The notes beneath the pieces were generated by a model that was not told the DNA's origin, searched no databases, and saw only the letters and a list, made by a program, of their open reading frames with translations. Position numbers and translations under genes: made by a program. Of a DNA stretch of 64,000 nt, positions 20,401-33,289 are shown one piece after another (the stretch's first letter is position 1; every line of letters begins with the position of its first letter). Source of the stretch: Owenia fusiformis (lineage: Eukaryota; Annelida; Polychaeta; Sabellida; Oweniidae); assembly GCA_903813345.2 (NCBI GenBank), contig CAIIXF020000008.1, positions 19,268,822 to 19,332,821 of the forward strand, written 5' to 3'.

Positions 20401-23400
20401 TCGAATCATTAGAATTGTGATGATTAGACTCTCCTCATTTGCTTCTTCTCTTATATTGTCATTAAATTCTCGAATCATGGTTTGATTATTATCAGAAATT
20501 AGTTCAACAATGTACTTTATTAGCAAGATCAAACGGATTTAAAAGATTGATAATACCTACTAAACGCCTCAAATGTCCAAGCAATATTAGTCCCTGGTAA
20601 TTGAGAAAAACAATTTGTTCGAAACCAGCCGAATTACTAATAACGGAAAATAATTCTTGATTTTTTTCAATTGAAATAAATAAAAATAGAATAATAGATA
20701 AATAAGATTGATGTTCTGTTGAATAGAAGCTTTATGATTGAATCTTTGAAAATATATATGAGTTTTGATATTAGAAAATAAGGAACAATTTAGCAAGAAT
20801 TGGAAGGAAAAACAATTTGTTTGCATCGTTATAAACTGTAATGCGAAACTATTTTTTTTATTTATTTCTTTGCTATTTATAAACAAAAATATTCCGGATG
20901 TATGCATTATTATTCTATAATGAACCTTCAAAATAGTATATTTCATACTAATAAAAATTTGGGGGAAATTCTTGATCATATAAATACTCGAAATGCCTAA
21001 AGTTAGATTTGAAAAAATTTAATGCAGCCTACTTATTCTAATGTAGCCTACTTGAATAATTATACATTGGGCCTTTGACGTCATGTGCCGAAAAGACGAA
21101 CGTGCGTACTGTAAGATTGCACGTGCGTACATTCCGGGTATTATGTCCCCTTTGTTAGTCGTACAATTGTACTACAAGTGCTGATTCAAAACAGAATACA
21201 TGTGTTAATCGCAAAAGTATCAACTGTTATTTTAACTGATTAGACATCTGAAATGATTTCACTTTCAAGTACCATTCTCTTGAGATGTGAATTGGCACTC
21301 GAGTACCACTAATCACACAATCTAATTAACTGAATAACTCGGAAAAAGAAGTAGCTACCGGTAGACAAACGGGGATAATTGAGCAGGTAATTAATTGACA
21401 CTATTATTACTTTATAGAGTCGTTGAGGAGAGGGAGAAGATTTTTCCGCTATGGTTTATTCAAGGAGGATTGGCTCCCAGGATCGAAACTCGATATTTTC
21501 CAACAATGAAAACGTCGAAATGTCGTTATTTTCTGAAATTAAAACCGACTATAAATTCAAAATAAACAGTTCAAAAGATTCGAACCAATATCTCGATCAT
21601 TTCTTGTGAGTTTTGGAATTTTTCGTTTGGAAATAAGACCAAAAATCACGATTTAAATATTGAAGTGAACAAAATGGCGGCTGTTTGAATTCGAATTTTG
21701 TATTACGACATACCCATATATGGGACAGAATATCGGTGGTGCACTCTGGGAGCCAATCCTCCTTGGGTTTATTGGTATTAAGTTCGACGCACCTGAGCTT
21801 CCGATGGTCGTTTCGTCCAGTGTTGCCTTTTCAGCGTCAGAAACGAATGCGTTAAAGTGATACTAAACTGCCTCATGGCAATTTTCCTTTATTCCTTTAT
21901 GTTCAGAATTTTCAACACCATACCATTAAACAGCTCAGAATTAAAAAATATTGAGTTTGAAAATTCCATATTTACGTGTATAATGTAGTCCAACAGAAAA
22001 AATGCTTATTCTGAATTATTTTTAAACGTGGCGAGACAATGTTCTTGACATTGACAGAAATAATGAGTAATGGTTAGATGAATTGTTTCAAGTGAAATTT
22101 ACGGTCTTGTTTACACAAGATATAAAAATGTATTTATTTTACAGGGTAACCATAATTGTGGCAATAATTTGATTTTTTATAAAGTAAAAAATAACCTCTG
22201 GTACATATGGATCATAATAAATATGCAGCAATGTATATGTAATATCAAAAGCAGTTTTTTAAAAGTCATGGTCAAGGCTTGTCTATTGTTGACAGGGCCC
22301 AAAATTTGTCTGGCAAGGCCCACCTTAACATCATTCATACATGTACATCTACTCACCCGTGTTTCTGTGAGATTTAGGGCGGCGGAGAGCTCGGCTACAT
22401 CGACGCTGCTAAGGTAGTGCGTCCTCCGGAACTTCGCCTCGAGCGTCGTCACTTGGTGCTGTGTGAACGGAACACGAGGGTTACGTCCTAACTTTCGCTT
22501 CTTTATCGCGTCCTTTCTTTTCACTCCTGGAAGACCAAAAACAGCTTAATTGGTTTTTGATAATATAACGATGTTAAAATAGTTCCACAGTTTCAGAAAA
22601 AAGAGATGTCAGAGAGAGACGTCATTTCAAGATACTTTCAAGAAAATATAACCATTATCAATACGACTTGATGAATGTAAATCACAATAAAATCCTCGAC
22701 CATTTGGATCTACCCACCAGAGTGCGATCCACTTCAAAATCTGTTTTCAAACGTACCTGATTAAGAGAATTAAGAAAAGGGGTCGAGGAGGACTCGTTTG
22801 CGGATTTAATTTTTTAAAATTACATGTAGCTTCTTGGATTTCGTCATATATCTATATTCTTCATCTTAGAAATCATACTATTTACAATATTATGTTGTTT
22901 TCATTTCAAAAGGCTCGTGTTCTTGTATTTTTTTTCTCTGATGAGATCTACAATAAGAACTTAATAGAAACGCTAGACTCCGACAGGCTGATTTTATGAA
23001 ATCAGCCCCTATTTGAATTTTGATATTTTCTGAATAGACACTGAATCGTTTTATGTTGAAATTGAATAATTTGAAAATTGTTTATATACATTAAAGAGGA
23101 GGGATGCTATGCTGTCTTAGCCGTCAGTCGGAAACTATCTCAACATTTTGATGACAGACGAATTATCCAATTCAATACGCTTCACGTGTTTGTAATAAGA
23201 CTACAGACAGGCTGTTTAACCTGTTAAAACGTTATCTCAGCCACCAATGAAATCTCGATCTGATATAGGGACCCAAGTAATATCCTAGATTCGTATCATA
23301 ATTATATTCATATGGATTCAATGAGAATGTTTTGTATATTTTGTCAGCTAGCATATCTTTGGCTCCGATTTTTTCAATCAATTAAGACATCACATTTTAA

Positions 23401-25499
23401 CGCCAAATGAAATCGAGCCGAATATAGTAGAGTCAGAACGTCCATGGACTAGGGATACATAGCTATTTCGAGTTTGTCGTTAATTTAATGATTAGATAAA
23501 AAAGTAAAACACTAAAGCGTCCTGTTTTTTCGATGATTGTTTTTACCATGAAATATACATGCGTTACCATGGGAACAGTTGTTTCTATAGACGTAAGGTA
23601 AAAAACATTTCCAGGTAAAAAAGTGGAATTTGAATTGTTGACTTTGGCACGCTAAAATGCCCATGGGATGATTCAGAAAGAATATTAGTTTTTCTTATCT
23701 GCCCAAGATCGCATCGGCATTTATTTTTTCTATTTGTAGCCATATCTTTAAAATTGAGCATGCTAACCAATGTTCAAAAGTAGTTTGCTTATTATTGGAT
23801 AGATTATTATTATTAGATTTTTTATATAATATACGGCATACTACCTCTCTGCAGAGCGTAAAGGATTCTTTACATAAGGCTAACAGCGGCCCAACACTTT
23901 ACCTTTGGTGGTAATGGGCAATGCATGTTTTGCTAATCGGATATAACGTGTGAGATACCAAGCGAATAATCTGACAATAACATAATTGACTGTCTGTTTA
24001 AGCAAACATTGTATCCCACCCAACTTAAAAAATAAAATGGTCCCATTCAATGCGTTTTACTCCAGTACTCTACTCGACCGCGTTTGTCTATTTCTATGCA
24101 AAATATCAGACATACGCTACCTGGTTACCATCATACGGTATTAATTTTTTTAAACAACAAAATATTTAACACTGTAGATATGTGTAACCACACTGTTAAA
24201 TAATCCACTTTTGAAATAGTAGACGCATATGTTGAGGTATATGTAAAAACATTATATCTTTAGTTCGATAGTGAATATTGGTTTCTTAATTAATTAACTA
24301 GATTTGTTAAAATGTATCTTTTCAAATAGTGGTTAACTGTAATTGGTCTATTTAGAAAGTTGCGTGACAATAATAGCTATACCCATGTCACATACGTAAC
24401 GCAGTGGCGTTCGCAAGATCGGCGAGCTACATTCAATTAAAACTTAACATATTAACATTACAATGATAACATAATAACGAATATCTAGAAACAACAATTG
24501 CGAAGTACTTAGTTATATTGGAATCTGACCCATTACTGACTGAGAATATTTTTACATTAAAAAACTGGATTTTTAAAACAATTTTAGGGGGTTTTACCAG
24601 AGACATAAAATACCATAAATGTATGACACTGGCAACGTCTTACTACTTGGTCTGTACAAAGGTGTGTACAACATATTATATATAAGGTATATAATATATC
24701 ACGTATTATAGCTTTAAAATATACGTAATTCCAGTGACTGCGTTTTGATTTTTTTGTAGATAGAATAAAGGCATACTCCTATAGGCCTACAATTTCGATT
24801 AATTGTAAAATGAATGAAATGTGATGAGTCTTTTTTAATAAACCCTCTCAACCAGATCCTTATGGAATAACTGCTTTAATCTACACTACGTTATGAAAAT
24901 TATGAAGGCTGCTAATTATCACGAAAAATCTTTAGAATTGTGAAATATACAAAATATAGTCAATATTCACGAATTAATACATTTCAAATATTTATATGAA
25001 TTGTTGAAATTAATTTTATTTCCAAAGGCATTCATAAATACTTACTAGGTAGTTTAGGGGGTTTGTAACGTGTGCACTGTAACCAGGAAAACCTTGAGTT
25101 TAAATCAGTTTCGTCAGGAATGAAGCCCTCGTAAGCCTTTCCTAAATGTTTATCTAATAAGTCTTTGTCAAGAGAAAATAACGAAGGTGACCCCAACCCA
25201 AATCTCGGATCGGGCTTACCAAGTATACCGTCGATTGAGAAATTCGTATTTGCAGAATGTCCATTTGATTGTGATTTTGTGAGATTGTGCGCCCCTGGAG
25301 AGTTCCCGGGACTAACGGATTCTGTCGTTGAAGGGCTAAGAAATGGCATGTTGTTGGGTAGTGGTGGAAGGAACCCTCCGTTCGTTCCTCTCGCTGCGGC
25401 GGCTGCAGCAGTGGCGGCGGCGTTAGAGTAAAACGCGTAGTTTCCTGCGTAGACAGACGTCAACAACGCCATGGTCTGATTGAAGTCGTTGTCCGCCAT
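17217..25499 (-). CDS. msxlx: NK-like homeobox gene, Msxlx type (299 aa, three exons)
   Basis: Exons on the minus strand: 25046-25499, 22357-22526 and 17217-17492. All splice sites are GT-AG (GTAAGT, GTGAGT; TCTTCCAG, TTTTCAG) and the frame closes at TGA. The homeodomain is residues 165-224, with R5, F8, F20, W48, F49, N51 and the helix-3 sequence VKIWFQNRRARERRDRE. The intron falls at homeodomain position 44/45. An eh1 Groucho-binding motif, FSIDGIL, is at residues 87-93, preceded by an Ala run, and the segment WLQCTRYKPPKLPR lies just before the homeodomain. The combination GRNPRVPF...THYLSS.DVAELS..LNLTETR fits the Msx-like Msxlx family (NKL subclass of ANTP), a nuclear DNA-binding regulator, probably a repressor because of eh1. 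Assignment is from memory of the family; another small NKL family is possible. In hemichordates msxlx lies in the pharyngeal gene cluster, whose other members are not seen here. Confidence 0.8.
17680..17950. promoter_or_regulatory. Candidate intronic cis-regulatory block
   Basis: A compact run in msxlx intron 2, less AT-monotonous than its surroundings, with several transcription-factor-like words: GGTAATTACC, GGTTAATTAATGATA (HNF1-like), two GATA cores (TGATAACTTG and TTATCTTGTC), TCAAATTAGACTAATTGG and CAGCTG. Homeodomain-site density is suggestive only, because AT-rich DNA produces many TAATTA words by chance. Confidence 0.25.
18265..19370. mobile_element. 1.1-kb fold-back element in msxlx intron 2
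   Basis: The ends are perfect inverted repeats (AAAGGACGATTCTCGGTTTG and continuing to GGAGAAC). Further in, arms of about 320 bp (18582-18905 against 18990-19306) pair, for example GGAGGAGGGAAATTAGCGCA with TGCGCTAACTTCCCTCCTCC. The left side also contains a direct repeat of about 190 bp ('GAAATATTACCCAAATTAAA' at about 18330 and 18510), making it asymmetric. No transposase. Confidence 0.8.
21461..21765. mobile_element. 305-bp hAT-type MITE with perfect 20-bp TIR and 8-bp TSD
   Basis: Both ends read CAAGGAGGATTGGCTCCCAG (inverted), flanked by GGTTTATT at 21453-21460 and 21766-21773. Intact TIRs and TSD indicate recent insertion. It lies in msxlx intron 2, about 0.6 kb from exon 2. Confidence 0.9.
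22357..22526 (-). CDS. msxlx: msxlx exon 2 (homeodomain helices 1-2)
   Basis: Encodes (R)VKRKDAIKKRKLGRNPRVPF ... LNLTETR. The acceptor is GGTCTTCCAG and the donor GTGAGT, in phase with exons 1 and 3. Confidence 0.92.
25046..25499 (-). CDS. msxlx: msxlx exon 1 (N-terminus, eh1 motif)
   Basis: Starts at ATG 25499 (MADNDFNQTM), contains an Ala-rich run and Ser/Pro-rich text, FSIDGIL (eh1), and ends ...WLQCTRYKPPKLP before GTAAGT. The upstream frame reads TTGATTGAC without another ATG, so this start is favoured. Confidence 0.9.
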
Positions 25500-25730
25500 G
25501 TCAATCAAGTTATAGATAATTCAAATTATCTGCGATTATCTTGTTTTTATTGTTTTATTCAATTTATCATTCAGTTATTTAAATGTCACTTATTTCAAAA
25601 AGCTGTTATTTTATATTAAATTTCAGCAAAATATCTCCTTAATTGGTCATCATACATCGGCGCTCATTTTTGTTCGAAGTTTTCATGATGTTCCTCTGAA
25701 TCAATCTGTTTGCTGTTTTACCTGTTGAAG

Positions 25731-25740
25731 ATTTTATATA
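25731..25740 (-). promoter_or_regulatory. Candidate TATA box of msxlx
   Basis: TATATAAAAT on the gene strand, about 235 nt upstream of the start codon, would place transcription start near 25700-25710 with a 5' UTR of about 200 nt. The motif alone is weak evidence in AT-rich DNA. Confidence 0.35.
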
Positions 25741-28002
25741 CCGTTTGATTTCGCTGCACATAATTTATACATCTCACCGAGCTACAGCCATTACCTATGG
25801 GATACATAATTATCCTATCTGCTAGACAGAAGCAATACCATTCACAATTATCATATTCATTGGCCCTTAATATGTATACACAGTGGGAATAGGTCTATAT
25901 AAATAGGCCTAATAAGCGAATCAAAAAAGAGTGTATCAAATAATTAAATTCATCATCTTTTAATCTGAGATATTGTCGATCATCGGTTTCCCTGTCAGTC
26001 TTGACATGCGAGTTGATGTTGTAAAATAATATCAGTAAAATGACCATTTAAAAACAGGTAAGTGATCGAGGTGATGTGTTGAGTGTTTAGCTGGCTGGCA
26101 TATCTCGAACTTAAAACCAAAACGCGCCAGGGCATCACACGTTCCACGTGGTATGGCTGCCATACAACCTTTTTAATTTTGAAAATATTAAGATTGTTAA
26201 TTGCTGTTCATAAATGGCACATGTTCCCCGCTATTAAGTTGTATATGTTTTCTAATGGCGTTACATGACTGTTTGTGCCCTATTAAGGACGCAGGTAACA
26301 TCTCCTTGAGGGGCGGCAACATCTTCGTCAAGCATAATAACATCTTCGTCAGGAATAGCAACATATTTATATTAATTCACATATTTTATTAGTTAACAGC
26401 ACGTGTCATTAACAAACATGTATATCAGTGATTTGAAGATTGATTTGTTGTTTTGTTTTCTTTATTACTGTTTTTACTACCCTTTGCATTCATTCGACTT
26501 CACTTCTTAAAAGAGAGCTTCGTCTTATAACTAGACTCTGCGCGAAGGGTAGTTTTTTGCTGTGATTGTAAAATGTTATTGATGGATGTACGTTTGGCCC
26601 TAGGGTATCAGTGCAATTAATAAATCCTATTATATAGTTGTTGGTAAAAACTGCGAAATCTGTTTTTCTTTCTAATTTGGAAATTAATAAGTGAATATAC
26701 AAAAACATTTATCATAAAAAAATGTAAAACGAAGACGTGTATATATTATAGCTATTTGCGCAATTGGTAAAAAAACGTAATTTGTAGAGGAGAAAATTGA
26801 TTCTATTCTCTTTGTCGTTATTGGAGCTTGCATTACAATCAAAGTGCGGGGCTCAGTTGGTCTTGATGGTGTTCTCAAAGTGCGCACCTGGGGCACGACG
26901 ATATCAAAGCGTCACATGTGATTAAACTGGCAAATGAGGTTAAAATTACGCTCAAAATAAAATACAAATTATCTCGGTAGACAATAAACCTTTTAATAAA
27001 TCAATAGACAAGTGCATATATGAAGAGAGTGTTTTCAAAAACCGAAATTCTTTATGTAGAGGTAAAAAATTATTGGTCCTTTGCACGAATATGATTGACT
27101 TTATGTGACTGGCGATGTTTTATTCTTGGTTTGATGAATTTTATGCCTGAGATTTGATTAATTTTTTGATTAGCCTCATCCCTTAGTGTTCCATCACATG
27201 TGAAAAATTGTTTCTTATCGTGTGAATGATAAAATATCATTATATACCAATATATCTTTTTGTTGTATTATAAAATTAGAATAATGCAGTTAAAGTGATA
27301 ATTATTTGTAGACACAATTAATGGAATAATAGACAGGCTTTTAGATGCCATTGTACAATTTGTTAACACTGTTATATGTATTGAGTTAAAGGGATTAATT
27401 AGTCTCACAGTTCGCTGTTTGGTTCCTATATGAACCTATACAGGTTCTGGACATGATATCGAAAATGTCAAATAATTAGGAATTTTGAACAAGGCAAAAC
27501 ATTCTTATTCTCCAAGATATGATTTCTGACCACATTAAAATGTTAACTAAATCTTTATACAACTAATTGTTAATTGCACATTGTGCCAATGATCTATATT
27601 ACTTTCACGATATTTATTTTTAGATAGAAACATTTTATTCGACTTTTATTTAAATGTAATTAAAATTGCATTACAAAGAGTAATAAATTAAAACTATTAG
27701 AATTACACATCAGTTTGGTAATAGTGTGGATAAATATGCTAGCAGAGGGAGGTAACAGAACGGCCAACTTAAAATAATGAAATTGACAACGGTAATCTAT
27801 TTCACTGAATCTAGGTCAAGGTCAAAATAGACATTCATTTGTTGAAGTAATTTGATTAATTCGCAGTTTCTTCTTCTGGTAAAACAATCAAATGACATGT
27901 TCAGAAATATACAACTCGTGAATGGTTAGATAGAGTAGAAAAAACTCTATTTTCTTTTTAAAGGCACTTCTCAAAGTTATATAACCTAATAAGATAAATT
28001 TA

Positions 28003-28323
28003 TCCTATGACAAGTGAGGTTTGAGGTATATAACAGTGGGATATAGGATTGATCTATTGGGGAACCGGGACATATAAATATCTCCCGCTGTGTTCTCCCG
28101 CTTCAATATTTCAGGGATTTATTTTGATCAGCGGAGAAACAGTTTAATTTGTTAGAATGCCTTGCAGCGGAACTGTCAAAATGGAAGCAACAGACCATAG
28201 AATCGTTCTTGACCAAAATGCTGATGGATTTCTCGAAAATAATGACAATGAGAACACTAATGAAAACAAGCTTGGATATTGGTGTCCTGAAAACTTTACT
28301 TGTCAAACCTCACTTGTCATAGG
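28003..28323. mobile_element. 321-bp TIR-bounded segment with TATA-like box and short ORF
   Basis: Inverted ends TCCTATGACAAGTGAGGTTT (28003 on) and its complement at 28303-28323. Inside are TATAAATA at 28073-28080 and an ATG at 28157 opening a frame that begins MPCSGTVKMEATDHRIVLDQ. No protein family was recognised. Confidence 0.5.
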
Positions 28324-28332
28324 AAAAATTAG

Positions 28333-28457
28333 TTATGCGATGCTCGGTTTTGAATATGGGGTATATCCCTCGGGAAATATGATATCCTACTTCGGGCCCT
28401 CATTTCGATGTCTATATTTCCCTCGGGATATACCCGATATTCAAAACCTCCCATAAC
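28333..28457. repeat. 125-bp palindrome
   Basis: Left arm GGTTTTGAATATGGGGTATA, then TCCCTCGGGAAATAT; the right arm carries ATATTTCCCTCGGGATATAC and CCGATATTCAAAACC. It directly adjoins the 28003-28323 segment. Confidence 0.75.
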
Positions 28458-30481
28458 ATAACCCTCATATGAGACGGACACATTTTTCCGGACTTCCAGA
28501 TCGCTGTCAGAATCAATTTCAGAAATTAATCTACGAGGGTTAATTACGAGAAGGGGCAAAAGCAAATAAATCTATCAGGCCAATGAGTGACTGAGAAAGA
28601 CCAACGTTTAGATCTGATTACCTCGCGATTTACTGGGTTGTCTTCAAAGGATTGTTGCTCCTATGGATACATCTGATTTTACGCTTTCCTCCCAACATCA
28701 AGTAGCTCATTTTAAGCTAATATAACCTGTAAATGACACTAAAATCACAAGATAATATTTCATGCTATAATGATTTGATTTCAGAACGTGCTATTATAAA
28801 ATGTTTTAGCTAATTTGCTCTTTTGTTTTGGGATTATTTATTTTGTCTGTAAATCCAACCGGGGAATGGCATAATGGAAGCAACCAATCAGCTTTTCGAG
28901 AATTTTTTCTGAAAGTTTATATACAAAGAAGAATTTTGCAATTTTTTTCAACGTTGCAAAGAGTTGACTCAACAAGTTTAGTATTTAAGCTTTAACATTC
29001 ATAACAAGCAAAACTCAAAAATCTCAAAGACTCAGACTTGCGGCGAACCTACCATTTCCCATTGGTTAACATGGGAATGTCGATTTTCAAAAAATCATCA
29101 AATTTATCATCAATCTTCGACCTATTGTAATTGAGGAAAAAATGAGAAAATTTGGAGGTATTTGAAATAAAGTCAAGTTTCGTTTCATAAGTAATTTCAT
29201 CGCAGGTTAAGTAAATAAAAATTCAAACGTAAAGAGGCTTTAACACGTAATGAAAATGAATGTAAATAGAAGGGAGGGGGCGATAATATATGGGGGACCA
29301 AATTGCTAATATTACGTTTACGTTCCCCGACGTTCCCCAACTTCAGTTATACCTGGTATAAGGCAACTTATTGTCTAGCCTAGGCTTTAACTCCCGGGGT
29401 TAACTCCATCCGTCTCCATCCGTTTCATCAAAAGAAGGACTGAGAAGGCGTGGCTTACGAAAAATGTAGGATACCATATATTTTCTGCGATTTACGAGGG
29501 TGCCTATTCCCGTAGGATGATTGATCTCGCTTATTATATATCCGGTAAATAGTGCGCCATTGTACTTTTGTTATCACTACATTACTGTACGTAAAATTAA
29601 TTAATTATTTCATCGTTTTCTCAAATAACAATTCAAAGCAGTTATGGTGATTTAGTTCCATCACGTTATTTACCAAACAATTACATAATGAATTGGAAAG
29701 TCAACGTTATGGTGATTAATACAATATTTCTAAAGGAACTATAAATCAGCTCAATAATGGGTAATTATTGGATGACAACCTATTGCTTGTATTAATTACG
29801 TTAATACAGGCATATTAGTTAACCAGTGAACTATCCTCCAAACGGTAACAATCACGTAAACAATGACAAACGTTAATGAAATAGAGCTAGTGTTACATCA
29901 AATAATAGTGTTACCAAGCAGAGGGAAGCATCACCCGGTAAACTTGATGCATGAAATCATATATTTAATTAACGGTTGCTATGTGATGTCACGTGATACG
30001 CACTTGGCATTCTGGGATCGTTCCTCTCTCTTGGTAAGCTATCATCACCGTCGTAACATAGTCCGGCCTCAGGTGTCTGCAAAGACTTTAACCCGAAAGG
30101 TATGAAGCTAATCTATTAGTTAATTCATCGATGCTCTATTTTCGTGTCTATTAGATGTAATAATGGTTTAAATACATTTGTGTAATTAATTACATATGGT
30201 CTCATACAGCAGTTTATGATGAACAAAAACGGATGCTCGCTAGAATAGAATTCCTGTTTTTGTATTCCATTTCTTGTTCATGTATACATGTACTTGTTGA
30301 GGAATATTTTTTATTTTATGAATGTTTGTTGATTGGTACTTGATCGTAAATACTTGATAAAAAATGATTATTTGTTGAGTAGTTAAAGGATATTTGTTGA
30401 CGAATAATATCATGGATAATTTTACAGTCCTCGGCATAAATACGTGTTGACGAATGCTAGATTATTCATCATGTAATATTG

Positions 30482-30619
30482 AACAAATATTTCACTCTAT
30501 TGAGGTGAATACCTGTACATCTTTCACAAGTGATATTCCACGAAGCCCGAAGGGCAAGTGGAATATCACCTTGTGAAAGTGCTACAGGTATTCACCGAAA
30601 GTAGAGTGAAATATTTGTT
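30482..30619. repeat. 138-bp hairpin repeat (loop AAGCCCGAAGGGC)
   Basis: AACAAATATTTCACTCT at the left pairs with AGAGTGAAATATTTGTT at the right. Inner arms GGTGAATACCTGTAC and AGTGATATTCCACG pair likewise around a small loop containing GCCCGAAGGGC. A decayed relative is at 33290-33420. Confidence 0.85.
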
Positions 30620-30910
30620 TTATTATATCACTGTCTAGCTAAACATCCCCAATATTATTAAGTCATTAAGTCTTCAGATATTTTTACGAATCTACTCGGT
30701 TCGTCTGCCATTTTGACTTACACTGAACAAAATTATTTACACTGAACGAAAACAAATTCTTTGAAAATTCCCGGGAGCGTGGGATATCGCTAGATATCTC
30801 ACGGTTGTCTTATCTGATTAGCATTGCCATTGAATATCGCCAGATATCCCACGACATGTGACCCGGTTTTGACCAATCATACTGTCGCTAGCTAGATAGT
30901 GATATAATAA
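30620..30910. mobile_element. 291-bp TIR element abutting the hairpin
   Basis: TTATTATATCACTGTCTAGC at the left is repeated inverted at 30890-30910 with one mismatch. It begins exactly where the 138-bp hairpin ends. It contains two GATATC-rich arms (GGGATATCGCTAGATATC and ATATCGCCAGATATCCCACG). Confidence 0.7.
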
Positions 30911-33289
30911 TTATTATTATCACGATATGATCTGTAAAATGAAGCCCTCTGATTGGTCAGTTCTTGTGCTGTACCAATCTGTATTGAAACCTGTCACGTT
31001 GTATTGGTACTGGATTGCTCTTCTCCGTAGCAATACAGAAAACATTGGTACTGAGGGGGACAATCTCTGTAGCAATACAGAGGATCACACATGAAATAAA
31101 AGCGTCTGCAATGATGATATTCATATTTTCAGAAAAGAAGGTTAATATCAAACTCGAAGAATTACACTAAATTAATAAATAAAATATATAAACTAGTTTT
31201 GTTGATGAATTCTTCAATATAGATCGTTCATTATTAATACATATTTTTTGATGAATACTTGGTTTTGGGTTTTTGCGATTAATACTTGTGTAAAATTGAA
31301 TCAAATGTTAAATGGGGAGCAGGATGAAGTAATGAAGACGTCGTAGACTAGCGTTCTAAATGCTCAAAAGATGGGAAAGAAGATATTGATGGTTACATTT
31401 TGATGAGTATCAAGTAGTCATAATTTAATTCAATGTGACACGATTTTGTACGTGTCATATCCCATCTGACATTAGACAAATATCAGGAATTTTGTATGAC
31501 ACACACCGGATGCTATCATCCAATTTTCAGTCAAATGTGTTTTTGTTTCATTTATCATGAAAAATATAGGAAATCATGTAAACATCAGAATCACACACCA
31601 TCGCTCATCATGTATACATGTATCTGGAATATTGATGCAGAAAAATAATAATCTTCATTTATGGAAGAAATAAAGGTAATACATACCTAATACAAACATA
31701 TGTTATGATCGATCTTAAATGTTCAGTTCAGAAAGTTCATGAAACTTTAAATAGCCTCAAAATACGCTCTTTTACCAGAATTTCCCCCAAAAGTTCAATT
31801 GATTCTGACGGATTAATGACTTAAAAATATAAAAGCGTTTGGTTCATTTTTCTAACCAAACCAAACCAAAATTCAGATTATTTCAACAACTGTTATTCAC
31901 TGCATAATGTGAAACAAATATTTTTATTTAATTCAATCTCAATCTGTACTTGTGTATATAATTTTGGTTCATCCGTGAACAATGTCATCAATAAGGCAAT
32001 ATTGCGAGTGTTTTGCTGGCAAAGTATTCATAGTCATCTTCGACTTCCCAGGTGTGATGTCGGAGCAACTAAAACCTTGTGAATCAAGATGATTCATAGA
32101 GGGTAGTCTTCTCGGGGCAGTCTTGAACCAAGCCCGCGCGTTACACGTATACACTCTCCTTAAAATAACGCATTAAGCCAGCAGGTATCGAGAAAAAGAA
32201 GAAACGAGAGACTTTGTGCACGATTGCATGCACTCGTGTACCATCCCTGGTATAATGGTCTAACAGAGAAATTAAACAGAAGGGTGTGTGTATTACACAT
32301 TGAGAATGAACAAACGGCAACTTTTGAAAAAACGAATCAACCTAAAAAGATATAATTAAAAATGATTTAAACATGCAATCTTTGCGGTTTTTTCAATGTG
32401 TTCTCGTTTACATTTTGACTCTAGCAAAACTTATTGCTTGCCATGTAAGCTAGCTATAAGACAAATGAGACCTCGTCCTTTTCTTAATTTCTCTACGATA
32501 ATCTGAGATCGTTTGGGGTCTCTGTAGGTTATAATTATCACAGCTAAAACCCATTACTAAATGGCCTATTACAGAAAGATTTAATCCCAATGCGAGAAGT
32601 TTATCGTTCGCAATAGCATCACGCAATGCAATACATATACATGTATGACATTTCATCATTCCGACCATTTGTTGATTAATTATATGATATATTCGTGATA
32701 TATAAACAATGAAAGTAAGTAATTACAGCCTACCAACGTGTTATATATACTTACAGCACGATTTTTGTTTTCAATGTACTGGCCCAAGCAAAATGATTAA
32801 CTAATGTTCTCAAATGCGACTCCAATCTGCTATAATGGTGTTATATGGCGGATCAGCGATAATTAATATTTGGTAACTGTCATAACAGTGATTGAAATGA
32901 TTTCATATAGGTAATGCTAAATGCTCCCATAAAATAGTTAGTGATTTTTTTAGGCAAAACTTTTATTCCATTTCTTTTTCTAGGGCAAAAAATTTATTGA
33001 AATGTTACTTGTACCATTTTTCATAATCAATAGGTGTCACCGTTAGGCAAAGCTAGAAATCATTTTGGTTCTCGATAGTGCCGGATATTTAGGAAAGCAC
33101 GGGATTAAGTGGATGTAACTCCAACTAGAACGATCGTTCGTTGGGTGTAGTTATTTGCTAAAATTAATACAATCATAGGTTACTGACTCTTTGTGATTTC
33201 TCTTCGAAAAATATAATTTTTATTCTTTGTATACTTTTGCAATCTAAGGCGCGGTACAATAACATAAAAAATATATTATCTAATGATAT

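Noticed and set aside
20587-20979. 130-codon minus-strand open frame in msxlx intron 2
   Set aside because: AT-rich, Phe/Ile/Asn/Lys-dominated composition with no recognisable domain; consistent with chance in AT-rich DNA.
25165-25431. 88-codon plus-strand open frame
   Set aside because: Antisense shadow of msxlx exon 1.
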